Of a DNA stretch of 64,000 nucleotides, positions 33,057 to 43,949 are shown one piece after another (within the stretch, counting starts at the first letter, position 1; every line of letters begins with the position of its first letter). Made by a program: the position numbers and the translations under genes. This stretch comes from Basidiobolus meristosporus CBS 931.73 (lineage: Eukaryota; Basidiobolomycota; Basidiobolomycetes; Basidiobolales; Basidiobolaceae). Where the stretch lies: NCBI GenBank assembly GCA_002104905.1, contig MCFE01000023.1:62001-126000 (forward strand). Reading direction: 5' to 3'. The notes beneath the pieces were generated by a model. The model was not told where the DNA came from. It worked only from the letters and a program-made list of their open reading frames with translations, and made no database searches.

Positions 33057-34193
33057 ATGGTCCCCATACCAAGCCTCAACTCATCTTTAGTACAACCCAG
33101 ACAAAACCCATCCCCCAGCTCACAAGCGCAGTCCGGACCGGAAAAGTCGATGTTGGATCCGTTCAAGTTCTCGCCAAATGATTTTAGTATGGCCCAAGTG
33201 TCTATGATGAGCCTTCATACAGATATTTGGGCACTACTGATTAATCTAGCAGAACTAGATACCTCAGAGAGTTGACAAAGATGGAAGAATTTGAGTAGAA
33301 AGCTGTGGCATGAGTTCTACATCAAGATGCCAGCCAATGTATGTAAAAAGATATATAACAAGACAAGTATTGAAATCAAGAATGAGCTGAGAGTGAGGGG
33401 ATTTGACGAGGAAGCCGCGCGGGAACGATTTCGCGCACAATTTGCACAGTACGGGCCGGACGTGTCCGTTTGTGCCTCAACTTTGGGAACCAAAGAGATT
33501 TTGAATGAGTTTTTGCCTCAAATGACTTATGTACTACGTGATATATTAGTAGAGCTAAGTGGCTTCCAAGAGCAATATACACAGGACTCATCCAGGCAAC
33601 AGCTCCAAAGTATCAGACAGAGGGTAAGTGAATACCTTGAGGAATCAGATGGTGAGCTTCAGGAGGAAGAATACACACCGCAAGCAACATTGTCCAGATT
33701 GCGCCAGCACACCTTGCTGGATTCCCTACCATCTCTTGCAACCACAGCGCGCCGGCGCACGTCAGTCCAGACCACGCCAACACCCTTTACCAGAACGCCC
33801 CGCGTCGAGTCAACGCGCATTGAGTCAACGTGCATCGGGTCAACGCGCGCGCTTCAGAGCAAAACTACCAGAACTCGCCAAACTGCTCATTTAGACACAA
33901 GTCCATTGGAGCGGACCGAGTCGCGTCAACATGCGGCATCACATCGAACTCAGCCAAGGGCCATCTCAACGCGTCAAGGCGCGCCTGCGCGTGCCGTTTT
34001 GCCTGACCATCAGCAAGTTACTTCTGGTGAACTGACTGATGATGACCAACATGAAGTGACTCAACCACCGGAGCCGTTGGCAAGTAAAAGAACGCATCAG
34101 CGCGTGGCACTACAGGCCGGTTCAGTTGGTTCAGTTGGTTCAGTCGGAGCAATTCAGCGCGGCCAACGCTGCAGCATCGCACTCATCAACTAG
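33057..34193 (+). pseudogene. Second Harbinger gene (accessory protein), one internal TGA
   Basis: One frame from ATG 33057 to TAA/TAG at 34193, about 378 codons, broken by a single TGA at 33273. Before it: a Pro/Ser-rich leader and DIWALLINLAELDTSES. After it: QRWKNLSRKLWHEFYIKMP, an acidic helix region, then a long Arg/Thr/Gln-rich tail with VESTR/IESTC/IGSTR pentads (about 33803-33840) and a GGTTCAGTT triplet repeat (34119-34145). Harbinger elements usually encode a Myb/SANT DNA-binding partner here. I do not see a clear Myb fold, so that is inference from position. The +1 frame at 34126-34329 gives a basic end KKPRRR, so a late shift is also possible. The TGA could be a mutation, readthrough or part of an unrecognised intron. 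Confidence 0.6.
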
Positions 34194-35354
34194 GAGGCAA
34201 AATACTGACTACAAATACACAAGTAGCCAAGATGATAGTCAGCCAGGAAGTAGTATAGGTGTGCAAAGTGAGTCACTACCAAATGCTTCAGTAGTAATCC
34301 CTGTGAGAAAAAAACCCAGGAGAAGATGATGCGATCGCTTTGAATTGCTCACATTTGTAATGATCCCGACAACCCTTTTTTTTTGCGATCCGAATTGAGC
34401 CATTGCAAATCAGTGATCATCAAATTTTTGATATAAGTAATATCAAGGTCATCTCACATTTGAGACAGAACCCCTATAAATAAACACCCTGCATATATAT
34501 ACGTCATCTGTAATACCAGTGCAGCTATTGGATCTGTTTCGCACCTACATGATCGCTTGCGTGCTAGCTATGACACCTTGCCCAATCACTAGGATCAGGG
34601 ATTTACTTGCTCAATGGGCAAAATAGGATATTTGATGGCGAATCAGGTAGCTTTTTCAGTAGTCAATGAGCCAATTGGGGGCTGCCAGCTTCAGGATACT
34701 TTTGGACCAATTAACCACTGAGATACCGTCCAATTGGAGTGAGGGTAACCAAAATGGTAAGTATCAGTATAGTTTATAGTGTGATACACATTTATTTCCA
34801 TTTACATTAAAGAAACATATCCAAATACCAGATTTTACCTGCCATTATAGCGGTATCCGATTGCGCACGTGATGCAAGCATTACAAGTTGGCGCAATCAT
34901 CTGCGCCAACCTCATCGTGTCAGATTGTGCCATAGTGTGCGAGATTGTCCCGCATAGTGCGAAATCGTCCAAGAACGATCCTGCCTTCTGGTGGCTTTAA
35001 TATTGCGCCCAATCGTTCTTTGCAACCGCGGATCATGCCGCGCGCCCTGGCACGGTACAATGGAACAAGTCTATTATGTGTTGACCCTGAAACATAATGT
35101 ATGCTCCTAAATGTTGAGACACTCTCCATTATTTAGTGTTACTGTTGTATTACTTCTACAAAGGTATAAATATCAAGCCTCTTTACAATTAAACAACAGT
35201 TCAGCTAATATCACTATTCTTGATAAGTTCCTTATATCCAAATTGCTTCTTAAATTGCAACATATCTTTCATGAGCAGGGTATAAGCTCTAGTTCCTCTT
35301 TGCAACCATTGACTCTTCACTCAGCATAATGACAAAACCACTAACTAGACTACA

Positions 35355-35580
35355 GTTGACAGAAATAGATGTATTAGGTAGGATCTTATTGGGTGATGAT
35401 GATGCAATCAAATGCGGCATCAGCCACAGCCTACATTAGGATATACAATTAGTCAGCAATTGATCTGGCCAAATATATAAGGAGCTGCAGGAACCATAAT
35501 AAAATCAGTTCAAGTTTTAGTAATACAATACTACCTACAGTCCCTATTCCTCTACAACTCTTATACCATGACTTGTAACA
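35355..35580 (+). repeat. Gypsy LTR, 3' part
   Basis: Matches the last two thirds of the gypsy LTR of 24270-24632 in the opposite orientation: TAGGTAGGATCTTATTGGGTG, AAGGAGCTGCAGGAACC, CATGACTTGTAACA. Its 5' part is missing. Confidence 0.75.
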
Positions 35581-35841
35581 TTGGTAGCAGCAATAACTAG
35601 AAACCTCCCTCCTAAAGAACAAAGGAGCCTCCCCCAAGATGTCAGAAAACCAAGAATGGAAGAATGCTATGCAGCAAATCCTGGCACAACAGCAACAGTT
35701 ACTGCAGAACCTTAGCCAGAAGCAACAAGGAATGACCACTATGGTGCAGAACCAGCACAACCCAGCTAATAGTAACTTTGGTGTTAAGGTCAACTGGTAC
35801 CATGGTAGCATCAATGAAAACCTGGGAACTTGTAACATGAG
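35581..35841 (+). pseudogene. Gypsy primer-binding site and Gag start
   Basis: TTGGTAGCAGCAA at 35581, then Gag from ATG 35639 (MSENQEWKNAMQQILAQQQQ), nearly identical to the inner gypsy element up to ENLGT, where it breaks at about 35838. Confidence 0.8.
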
Positions 35842-36050
35842 CATAATTTGGATCATTAATCCTGGATCTAGAAATGTCAAAACAGAAACCTAGTCCTTCT
35901 GCTGAGGCCTTGTTTGCGTGAAGTAGGTCCTTAACTATTTCTAGTGCATAGTGAGTTACCTGAAGGGTTAGTGTGTGGCTTCTTTTCAGCTTCTGAGGTT
36001 TACTTCAATTTTTACTTCTATGACTGCATTAAATTTGTTATACTGTAGCC
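35842..36050 (-). pseudogene. Copia-2 protease-region fragment
   Basis: Matches 47170-47370 in order: GGATCATTAATCCTGGATCTAG (compare GATCTTGCATCCAGAATTG), GAGTCCTTCTGC-like, then GGCTTCTTTTCAGCTTCTGAGG and CTTCTATGACTGCATTAA. Short and decayed. Confidence 0.6.
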
Positions 36051-36053
36051 CAT

Positions 36054-38009
36054 CCCTATGAGAAATAATTATGGTGGTCCCAACAATGTGCCATCACAAA
36101 TTAAAGCTCCATGACTAAGAGATATTGATCCTCTCACAACACTGTGAAAAGATTGTTCAAAAGTAATTGCGCCCCTGATTGCATCATTACCTTGGTCAAA
36201 ATCTTTCATTACAACAATGCTTTAGTAAGTTTTGATTGGTCCTCTGCAAATTCTCCCACTTTTAGTCCTGGATGCTCAATCACCTCCTGTGTTTGTGTAC
36301 ATTGATTGACTACTGCCTCTTTTTCACACTCCTTGCTTACCAGCTCAATCAATTCTCCTTTCTTTTATACATACAAATGACTTAGTTACATTGAAACTTT
36401 AGTAGCACCCCTGGTGCCAATTGTATTGACCTTCACAAGTCCCTATATCCAGCACTAAAAGTAAGCCCAACCCCACACTCAATAAGTATCTCTGCTGTGG
36501 TAGCTTTTTCACTGGTTTTAGCAGCAACCCTGTGGTGTTATGTCACTGGTCATTCACTGGGTCCTGTATGTCCTGGTCTTCAGCCAGTACTGCAAGGTCT
36601 AGCCCCTCATCTGCCAGTTTTGCAATAAATCCTTGCCATTTTCAAGTGCATTTTCTTGAGCACTACTCCTGAAGAAGTGTTGCAACTTCTAGGTGCGCCT
36701 ATCAATGTTGGGAAATTCCACTGTAGGCATTGTGATTACCTTATGAGACCCCCACAGTGTTACTTTGTCAGTCAGTGGGATCTTCACTGGGTCTACAATG
36801 GAGGATGTCAAGGCAGTGGTTGCTAAATTGCTTTTCTCTGCAATCTCATATACCTCACCGGTGTGTAGCTCAACTGGCTGAGCTTTCAACTCAGAAGTAA
36901 GCAGCTTATGTCTTGTTAGTAATTCTTGTCACCTATAACAGGATTCAGCCAGTTCTGGGCAGATAGCATCAGTTGGTGAGTTCTGCAGCTTTTTTCTCTT
37001 GCTTTCCTATCACTGGCTTGTGTAGACTTTTGTCTCTTTACCTTCACTTTATCACCACAAAGTCTTTCACTGCTAATTTGACTCAGTGTTTCTTATTTTA
37101 AACTTTGTTTTCTCCTTGCTGAATACTTCACTGATGCATCTGCTGTTGCCTGCTTGTCCTTAGCCAGCATGCTCCCAGCAAGCCAACATCTTGTCACTGC
37201 TTGCTTGGAACTATCAGCCTTGCATTTGACAGGCTCCTGTGAAAGCCATAGGCTTTTATTACTCTCGAGTCTTTCACTGCAACTGTAACCAAGTGCTTCT
37301 TATATTGAGCTACATCATTTCCCTTGATAAATGTTGCACTGATGCATCTGTTTCTTTCTGCCTGTCCCTTACTGGCAATCTTTTGTCTATCAGACATATC
37401 TTTGTTGCTTGAGTAGAGCTTTCAGCCCTGTTTGTGTCAAGCTTTTGCGGAAGCCGCTTGTTTCTAGCCATGACATCATTGTTTTTCTGCCTTTGGCAGT
37501 CTTGGCTATACTTGAAATACTTTCTTAGTATTTCAATGCTGGCCCCAAACTTGCTTGCTTGCTTGTTTGAATCAGGGATAATTCTCATGGAACAAATCTA
37601 GCAAATTCTGCTTGACCTTAAGTTCATAATGCTCTCATAGTATGCCAGCCTTGAGGTGAGGCTGTGCAAAGCTTCTAACTGCCTCTTGACTATTAGTCCA
37701 CTCATCATGATTGCACTCAGTAGCTTCATTTTTCTTCAATATCAGTCAATTTTTGGGCTTAGGTATAAAAGGCACAGTTGCTCCATCACATGCTTTATAT
37801 TTTTTTCTGTAGGCTTTATTGTGGGCACTGTTGTTGTGCTTCAAAGACTCTATGGTGTTCCTCTGCTGTAACATTGGGAAATGACTCAGCTCCTGGCTGT
37901 GACATTGAGCTTCTTGAGTTCTGTTGGTGCAGCAAAGATATTGCACTCCCTACCTGGGATATTGATTGGTCTACACATACTACCAAATCTTTCTGTTTTG
38001 GAGCTATTA
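36054..38009 (-). mobile_element. CCCTATG transposon: module-gene copy 2
   Basis: Left terminus CCCTATGAGAAATAATTATG, then on minus the 3' flank and the module gene read backwards: a C-terminal region (36480-36660), VELHTGEVYEIAEKSNLATT near 36870, at least two 69-residue modules (about 36950-37510), the KFGASIEILRKYFKYSQD segment (37560) and the AQxHNSAHNKAY linker near 37850. The first part of the gene is lost at 38009, where a gypsy LTR starts. Broken by many stops. Confidence 0.65.
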
Positions 38010-38327
38010 TGTTATGATCTACTACTTGAAAGTTAAGGTAGATCAGTTTTTACTCAAATCCATTAGTTGTATGCTTATTTATGAGTATATCAGTGTTATC
38101 TATCAAATCAGTAGCATTAGTCAGCAAACAAATCAGCAGATCCTCATCCAACAGAAATAGATATGTTAGGTAGGATATTGTTGGGTGATGATAATGCAAT
38201 CAAGTGAGTCATCAGCTGCAACCAACATTAGGAGACACAATTAGTTAGCAATTAATCTGGCAAAATGTATATAAGGAGCTGCTGGAACCTCAATAAAAAT
38301 CAGTTCAAGTTTTAGCAAATACAAGGA
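38010..38327 (+). repeat. Gypsy LTR, nearly complete
   Basis: Starts TGTTATGATCTACTACTTG, the inverse of the 3' end of the gypsy LTRs (GTAGATCATAACA), and runs through TAGGTAGGATATTGTTGGGTG and AAGGAGCTGCTGGAACC to TCAAGTTTTAGCAAATAC. The last ~45 bp are missing. Confidence 0.7.
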
Positions 38328-39065
38328 GACAATGTGGTGTATATACCAAAGCCTAAAGATCAAAAGACATTGAAGATCTGTGAGGCTGTTGAGTACAATA
38401 ACAAACAGTGGGCTAATATACAAGAGGCCATGAGAAGTCTAGCACACCATCACTCCAAGGCCAGCACACCATAGGACCATCAGGAACTCAAGTTCAAGCA
38501 GAATGCACTTGACTTGTTCCATGAGCACTATCCTGGATACAAATGGGCAAGTGTATTTTGGGCCAGCATTGGTGTGCTAAGAAAGTATCTTAAGAAAAGC
38601 AGAAACTATCAAAGGCAGAAGTACAAGGGTGCAATGGCTAAAAACCGGTGGCTTCCTGAAGAGCCTGTTACAAGCAGGGCTGAAAGCTCCAAACAAGCTT
38701 CAAAGAGACATCAGGTAGCTGGAAGAGTGCCATTTTGGGACAAGCAGGCAGACACAAATGCACCAGCACAACATTTATCAAGGAAAAAGTGTAGTTCTAC
38801 TCAAGAAGCACTCAGTCAAAGTAGCAGTGAAGGACCTGGCAGTGATAAAAACCAGCAGCTTTTACAGGAGCCAGCCACAACTGCAGTTAAGAGCTCAAAA
38901 CAAGTGGAAAAGAAACATCAGTTTGCCAGGAGAGTGCCTGCAAGGGACAAGCAGGCCAATGCAGATGAGTCAGAGCAGAACTTATCAAGGTTAAAATATA
39001 GCCCATAACAAGAAGCACTCAGACAAGGTAGCAGTGAAAAACCTGGCAGTGATCAAGGAAATGGT
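38328..39065 (+). pseudogene. Module gene copy 3, 5' part
   Basis: Unknown protein. EYNNKQWANIQEAMRSLAHHH, then an open stretch of 164 codons (38514-39008): FHEHYPGYKWA, ASIGVLRKYLKKSRNYQRQK, then two tandem copies of the 69-residue module at about 38640-38846 and 38847-39053. A module reads roughly WLPEEPVTSRAESSKQASKR, then HQVAGRVPFWDKQADTNAPA, then QHLSRKK and SSEGPGSD. It is basic, Ser/Gln-rich and predicted disordered. Nothing in it suggests an enzyme. Confidence 0.6.
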
Positions 39066-39838
39066 AAAGCAGGGAGAAGGAATATATTGGCTAAATACAA
39101 AGAAGCTCTTTGCCTATATACAGGAGGTATTCATGGCAGAAGTGGCAACAACCAAGCATATGTTTGCAAGATGTATATGCCACCAGCAGTACAAGGTATA
39201 TGGCAACTTTGCAAGTATCACACTAAAAAGCTGTAAAGTTGAGGTGATAGAAGTATGTCAATTGCGGCAGGTGTGCGCGTTTGTAGAGGTTAGTAAGCAA
39301 GAGGCCATAGTTTTTTTTGATCTGAACTATATGTGGAATACCCAAGGTAGTAGTGGGTAAGCAAATAAAGAAAGGTGATTCTACAGTGGAATGTATGAAT
39401 TGCACAAGGGGAGGTAGAAAAAGGAAATATCATTTGGTAAATTGATATAGTAGCATTATACAGAACCAGCGGCAGGCCGTCATACTGCCAAGAAAATGCC
39501 ATCAGAGTCTTGCTGTGAGGCTGTCAAAATACCGTCAAGTTTCTTGCCATATAAGGCAATTGGAAGTCCTGGCCAACTGAATCCACTTAAAATAGTAATA
39601 GAGCACTGAAAGACTGCAACAATAACATGCAAATATTGTTACAGCACTGATCAAAAGTTGTCAAGTTTTATCCCTTTATTTGGCTGTAAAATTTGGAAAA
39701 CACCATCATGATCTTGTTATAAGATTGTCAGGCAGGTCACTAATTCCAAGCTGCTGTTATTATGACAGTCTCTTAACAGGATCCTAACGGATGATCCGGA
39801 TTGGATCCACCCGCAGGACCAAATTATTTTTCATAGGG
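39066..39838 (+). mobile_element. Transposase C-terminal fragment with terminus, inside copy 3
   Basis: Plus strand. Open stretch 39034-39360 covers the end of the transposase (EVFMAEVATTKHMFARCIC, YKVYGNFASITLKSCKVEVI), then the 3' region, the subterminal GGATCCTAACGG...GGATCCACCCGCAGGACC block and the end ATTATTTTTCATAGGG at 39838. The module gene resumes right after it. Confidence 0.65.
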
Positions 39839-40624
39839 TATGGTTGAGAGCTCAAAACAAGCAGAAAAGAAACGTCAGGTTGCCAGCAGAGCTGCAGCAA
39901 GGGACAAGCAGGCCAAAACAGATGCATCAAAGCAGAATTTATCCAGGATAAAATGTAGTTCTTTGCATGAAGCACTCAGACAAAGTATCAGTGAAGGACC
40001 TGGCAGTGATAAAGGTAATAGTAGAGGGAAAAATGTCTACCCAAGCCTGAGACATGAAGGCATGCAAAAAAAACTGCAGTTCTTGCCAATCAATGCTGCA
40101 AGTTAAGCTACACTCAGCAAGGTAGATGAGTTTACAGAAAAGGCAATTTGTCTACCACAGCTTCCACATCCTCCATTGCTGACAGAGTGGAGATCCCATT
40201 CACAGACAAGGCTACAATTTCAAGAGCCTGAAAGACTATCACAATGCTTTCAGTGGAATTTTGCAACATCAATAGGCACACCAAGAGGTTGCAGCACTTC
40301 TTCAAGAGCAGTGCTCAAGAAAATGCACTGGAATATTGCAAGGACTTATTGCAAAGACTAGCAGATGAGGTGCTAGACCTTGCAGTGCCAGGTGAAGACC
40401 AGGATGTGTGGGAACCAGTGAATGAACAGTGGCATAAAGCTGTTGGGTTCCCACCAAAGTTGTGGAACCAGAGCATTATAGCAGAAATACTTATTGAGTG
40501 GTGGATTTTGATGCAGTTGCTTGTTAAGTGTGGGGTTGGGCTTAATGTTAGTGTATGGTATTGGGACTTGAATAGGTCAGTACAATTGGCAATTGAGGTA
40601 CAACCAAAGTTTGAATGGAAATAA
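39839..40624 (+). pseudogene. Module gene copy 3, 3' part
   Basis: A partial 69-residue module (about 39840-40012), a KLQFLPINAAS segment, then, in a 126-codon open stretch (40244-40624), LADEVLDLAVPGEDQDVWEP, NEQWHKAVGFPPKLWN and the end IEVQPKFEWK. The site CACTTCTTCAAG at 40303 is the empty equivalent of the copia-1 copy A insertion. Confidence 0.6.
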
Positions 40625-40954
40625 ATCAATTTGTATGCATGAAAAGTAAGAGAAGCATTTGAGTCAGGAAGTAAGGAGTGTGAAAAAGAGGCAATAGCCA
40701 ATCAATGCACACAAACATAGGAGGTGATAGAGTGTCTAGGATCAGAAAGTGAACAAATTGGCAGGGAACCAATCAAAAGCCACTTATACATTATTGTGAT
40801 GAAATATTTTGACTAAGTTTTTGTGAGATCTGGGATGCAATTATTTTTCAACAGTCTCTGGATGGTGTCCTGAAGGGATCAGTGCCTCTTAGTCATTGGA
40901 CTTTAACTTTGTAATGGCCTTTTGATGGGATCATTACAATAATTTTTCATAGGG

Positions 40955-41246
40955 GGCAGGTAAATTCAGTGGAAAGTCATATATAGCAGAAAACAGCAGA
41001 ATAGGAAAAATAGTTAAGATACTTATTAATGCACAGTATATTCATTCAAGAAGACATCCACTGAGAGAAGTATATCTGGAACATTACAAAGAGTAAATAA
41101 AGCAAGAAAAGCCCTATTCTGAGCAACATAAGTAAGATTGAGTAAAAAACCAGTAACTATATCCTACCACTGGCAGTATAGCAGAAATTATAGTGCCAGA
41201 TCAATCTGGCACTATGTGGCACTACCCAACAAAACAAGTCTATTAC
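40955..41246 (+). mobile_element. Harbinger right-end fragment
   Basis: Plus strand: the last ~45 codons of a Harbinger transposase (SRIGKIVKILINAQYIHSRR, then LEHYK and stop) and the terminal sequence ending CAAAACAAGTCT at 41246, followed by ATT (41247-41249). The empty paralogous site at 5575 reads CAGATTACCCATGC, so ATT was the target. Confidence 0.8.
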
Positions 41247-41249
41247 CCA

Positions 41250-41880
41250 TGCATTGGGGCTGCTTAGCTTCTTAGTTCCTTGGGCATATGTGTCTCTATT
41301 TGCACATCTGTCCCCAGTATTTTCCAACTCTTCCTAGCTGTCCTCCATGTACCAGCTCATCACATCCATCACAGACTTGAAGGTAGTATGCTTGATGAGA
41401 TTGGGAGATGGTAGTACCTGCAACTTGACTTGTCTTCCTATCTCCCTCCACATCTGCTCCATAGGAAACTCCCAACAGGTGAAGCAAGGCCCAAAATTCT
41501 CCACACACCAAGCAAGATGTAGTAGAGAATGGATACAGTAGCAGCAGAGATCTACATGGTCAGCTTTATGTTTGTAGTATGGCTGCTCAGATCCTGTTAC
41601 AAACTCCATGCACAACAGCTCTAGATGTATTAAGTTGGCATTGGTGATCTGCTTCTGGATAAATAGTCCTACAATGTCCATATATGACTCCCAATGCTTC
41701 CAATGTACCCTCAGTAGGAATGGCTTCAGAATGCCACTTGAATAAATACATATCCAGTTCATCCAGTCTTTGCATTTTTATTGTAAGATCGTGTGAAGGG
41801 TCAATAACTCCAAGCTGCCAGCAACATGACAGACTCAATGTGTGATCCTGAACGCTGATCTGGAAATGACTTTCCAAAGG
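41250..41880 (-). pseudogene. Transposase C-terminal region, best-preserved copy
   Basis: Minus. A 142-codon open stretch (41762-41334) has CIHSLLHLAWCVENFGPCFT followed by WEFPMEQMWREIGRQV and PNLIKH. In Tnp2-type and KDZ-type fungal transposases the H.LLHxxxxxxxxGPxxxxWxFPxER segment sits at the C-terminal end of the catalytic region. A preceding stretch (DLTIKMQRLDELDMYLFKWH near 41780) is in a second frame, and remnants of the subterminal block lie at 41790-41860. Joined on its upstream side to module-gene sequence, so rearranged. Confidence 0.65.
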
Positions 41881-42861
41881 GCTACATTTTCTTCTTGATA
41901 AATGCTGCTCTGGTGTATTGGTGACTGTCTTCTTGTTCCTTACCACCACTATTCTGGCAACCTGATGTTTATATGCAACTTTTTTTGAGCTTTCAGCCCC
42001 AATTGTGATGGGCTCCTGAGGAAGCTGCTGGCTTTTATTGCTGCCAGGTTTTTCACTACTACTTTGAATGAGCACTTCTTGAATGGAACTATGCTTTTTC
42101 TTTGGTAAATGTTGAACTAGTGCATCTGAGTCTATCTGCTTGTCCCATATTGGCACTCTTCTGGCTACCAGATTTTTCTTTGATGCTTCTCTAGAGCTTT
42201 CAGCTCTACTTGTAACAAGCACCTGAGGAAACCATGGGTTTCAGCCATGGCACCCTAGTTTGTCTGCCTTTAATAGTTTCTGCTATTCTTGAGATACTTT
42301 CTTAACATGTATCTGCTTGCCTGCTCAACTTCAGGACAATGCTCATGGAACAGGTAAAGTACATTCTAATTAGCCTTGAGGTGCTGATGGTCCCATGATA
42401 TGCTGGCCTTCAGGTTATGACATGCTAAACCTGTAATGGCCTCTTGAACATTAGCCCACAATTCATTACTGCACTCAATGGCTTCATGGAACTTCAATGT
42501 CTTTAGATTTTTGGGCATGGGTATAAGTTCCACAGTAACTACCTCCCATGCAGTGACAGTCTTTCTTGTGCACTTATATTTGCTCACTGTTGTTGTGCTT
42601 CAAACACAGCATGGTGTTCCTCTACAATTACAATGGGAAATGGCTCAATTCTTGCCTGTGACATTGAGCTACTTGAGTTCCTTTTTTGCAGCAAAGACAC
42701 TGTGTTCTCTACCTGGGGTATTGATTGCTCTACGCATATTATCCACTCATCCTGATTCTGGACTATTTCCTGATTTCTCTGGGCCATTGCATCTAATGTA
42801 TCAGCCACTGCTCATACTTGCCTCCTTAATTCTTGGGTATGAACTTATTGAAGCATTAGTC
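41863..42861 (-). pseudogene. Module gene copy 4
   Basis: Minus: N-terminal Gln-rich region (42808-42584), EAIECSNELWANVQEAITGL (42480), then two modules (about 42225-41870) with VTSRAESSREASKKNLVARR and IGAESSKKVAYKHQVARIV. The 3' part is replaced by the transposase fragment. Broken by stops. Confidence 0.6.
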
Positions 42862-42869
42862 TGATGTAT

Positions 42870-43560
42870 GTCTTTTCCTTTTGTGGTAGTTGCAAAACAG
42901 GTTAGTATTGCCATTTAAAGGTCTTGGGTATATCCCTTGTTGGTTATCATTGATTATCAAAGCATTTTCTGCTTTCTTCTTGTTGGTGCTTGATTTTCTT
43001 AATTCTTCATCCAGGAGCTTTCCATATACATAATTTAAAGTTGAATCTTCAGCTCTGGACTCTAGGGCTGCTACAAGGCCCTAAAACCTGTCTGTCAGGC
43101 TATTCAGGAGGATTAATATCACATCCTCATCAGTAGTTGGTGTGCCCACAGATTCCATCTCATCCACCCACAGGGTAATTCTGTTGATTATATTTTTTAA
43201 TTCTTCTCCTGGCAGCATCTTTGTAGTAAAGGATTCTCATATAAGTCACATTTTCTTGGAAGCTGAACATGACTGGTAGGTGTTTTCTAACACCTTCCAG
43301 GCATTCTTTGCAGTCTTTGCCCTTGAGCATTGAATTAGCAATTTGTCTTTGACATTAAGGCAAACACAGTTGAAGGCACTTAGTTCTTTCTTGTGATACT
43401 TTAAGGACTCCTCTCCCACACTTTTAGGAGGGCATTCTTCTCCCATGACAATATATCAAAGGCCTCTTTCATGCAGCAACATCTTCATCTTCACCTTCCA
43501 CACTTGGTATCTAGATCAATCCAACTTTTCAGCATAGGGAAAAGTTCCAGTAATAGCAGT
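42870..43560 (-). pseudogene. Copia-2 fragment B Gag
   Basis: Open stretch 43446-43246 with MGEECPPKSVGEESLKYHKK and VKDKLLIQCSRAKTAKNAWK (UBN2-type copia Gag). The C-terminal part follows to 43000, then a degenerate zinc knuckle near 42890. Confidence 0.75.
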
Positions 43561-43587
43561 AGTAGACATTGCAGAGATTGACAGCTT

Positions 43588-43600
43588 GAGGCTCATAACT
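43588..43600 (-). promoter_or_regulatory. Copia-2 primer-binding site, fragment B
   Basis: AGTTATGAGCCTC on minus beside the LTR: the initiator-tRNA anticodon-arm type, with two changes from the copia-1 site. Confidence 0.6.
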
Positions 43601-43949
43601 TGTTGTAAGAGTCTTGAAAATATTGGAAGTGGCTGGGAGAACAAGTAGATTATGTGATTTTCACTTAATGATATATGAATGTAAGTGTAGTATTTATACT
43701 TTTACATGATCTTGGCATAACAAAGCACATAGAATAGGCTTAGGAAGGTCCCAAGAGCATGTGTGCAAAGTGTGGGGCTGTTTGGACAACTTTGAGAATT
43801 TTCATGTTGTGGGTACCTGATATTTTGGTGAAAATATTCTAAGTAGATCCTAACAAGGAATTTGGTCAGCATTCTCTAGGATTTGAAGGTAATGATCTAA
43901 GTGACTTAGTTAAGTGGATATTTAGGTAGAAGTACAAATTCTTACAACA

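Larger units (their letters stand above)
31630..35072 (-). mobile_element. PIF/Harbinger transposon, full length
   Basis: 3,443 bp. Ends AGACTTGTTCCATTG and its inverse, flanked by ATT (31627-31629, 35073-35075), a 3-bp duplication typical of the superfamily. It carries a DDE_Tnp_4 transposase on minus and a second gene on plus, divergent. Rich in CpG compared with all surrounding repeats, hence young. Confidence 0.9.
31449..35262 (+). repeat. Copia-1-like 3' LTR, split by Harbinger
   Basis: 31449-31629 and 35076-35262 together make 368 bp that align end to end with the 369-bp copia-1 LTR. The copia-1 copies read ACATTATGTACTAACCCTGA across the point where Harbinger sits here. Confidence 0.85.
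38328..40954 (+). mobile_element. CCCTATG transposon: module-gene copy 3 with right terminus
   Basis: Plus-strand module gene (38328-39065 and 39839-40624) with 3' flank and right end ACAATAATTTTTCATAGGG. A transposase C-terminal fragment with its own terminus is lodged inside (39066-39838). The best-preserved module gene of the window and the uninterrupted paralogue of copy 1. Confidence 0.65.
42862..43949 (-). mobile_element. Copia family 2, fragment B (Gag and 5' LTR)
   Basis: Zinc-knuckle region, Gag, primer-binding site and 5' LTR (43601-43949, 349 bp). Cut at 42862 against module-gene sequence. Same layout as 51388-52351. Confidence 0.8.

Noticed and set aside
33291-34193. Myb/SANT domain in the second Harbinger gene
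   Set aside because: Expected from the superfamily, but I could not see the regularly spaced tryptophans; recorded as an accessory protein without domain call.
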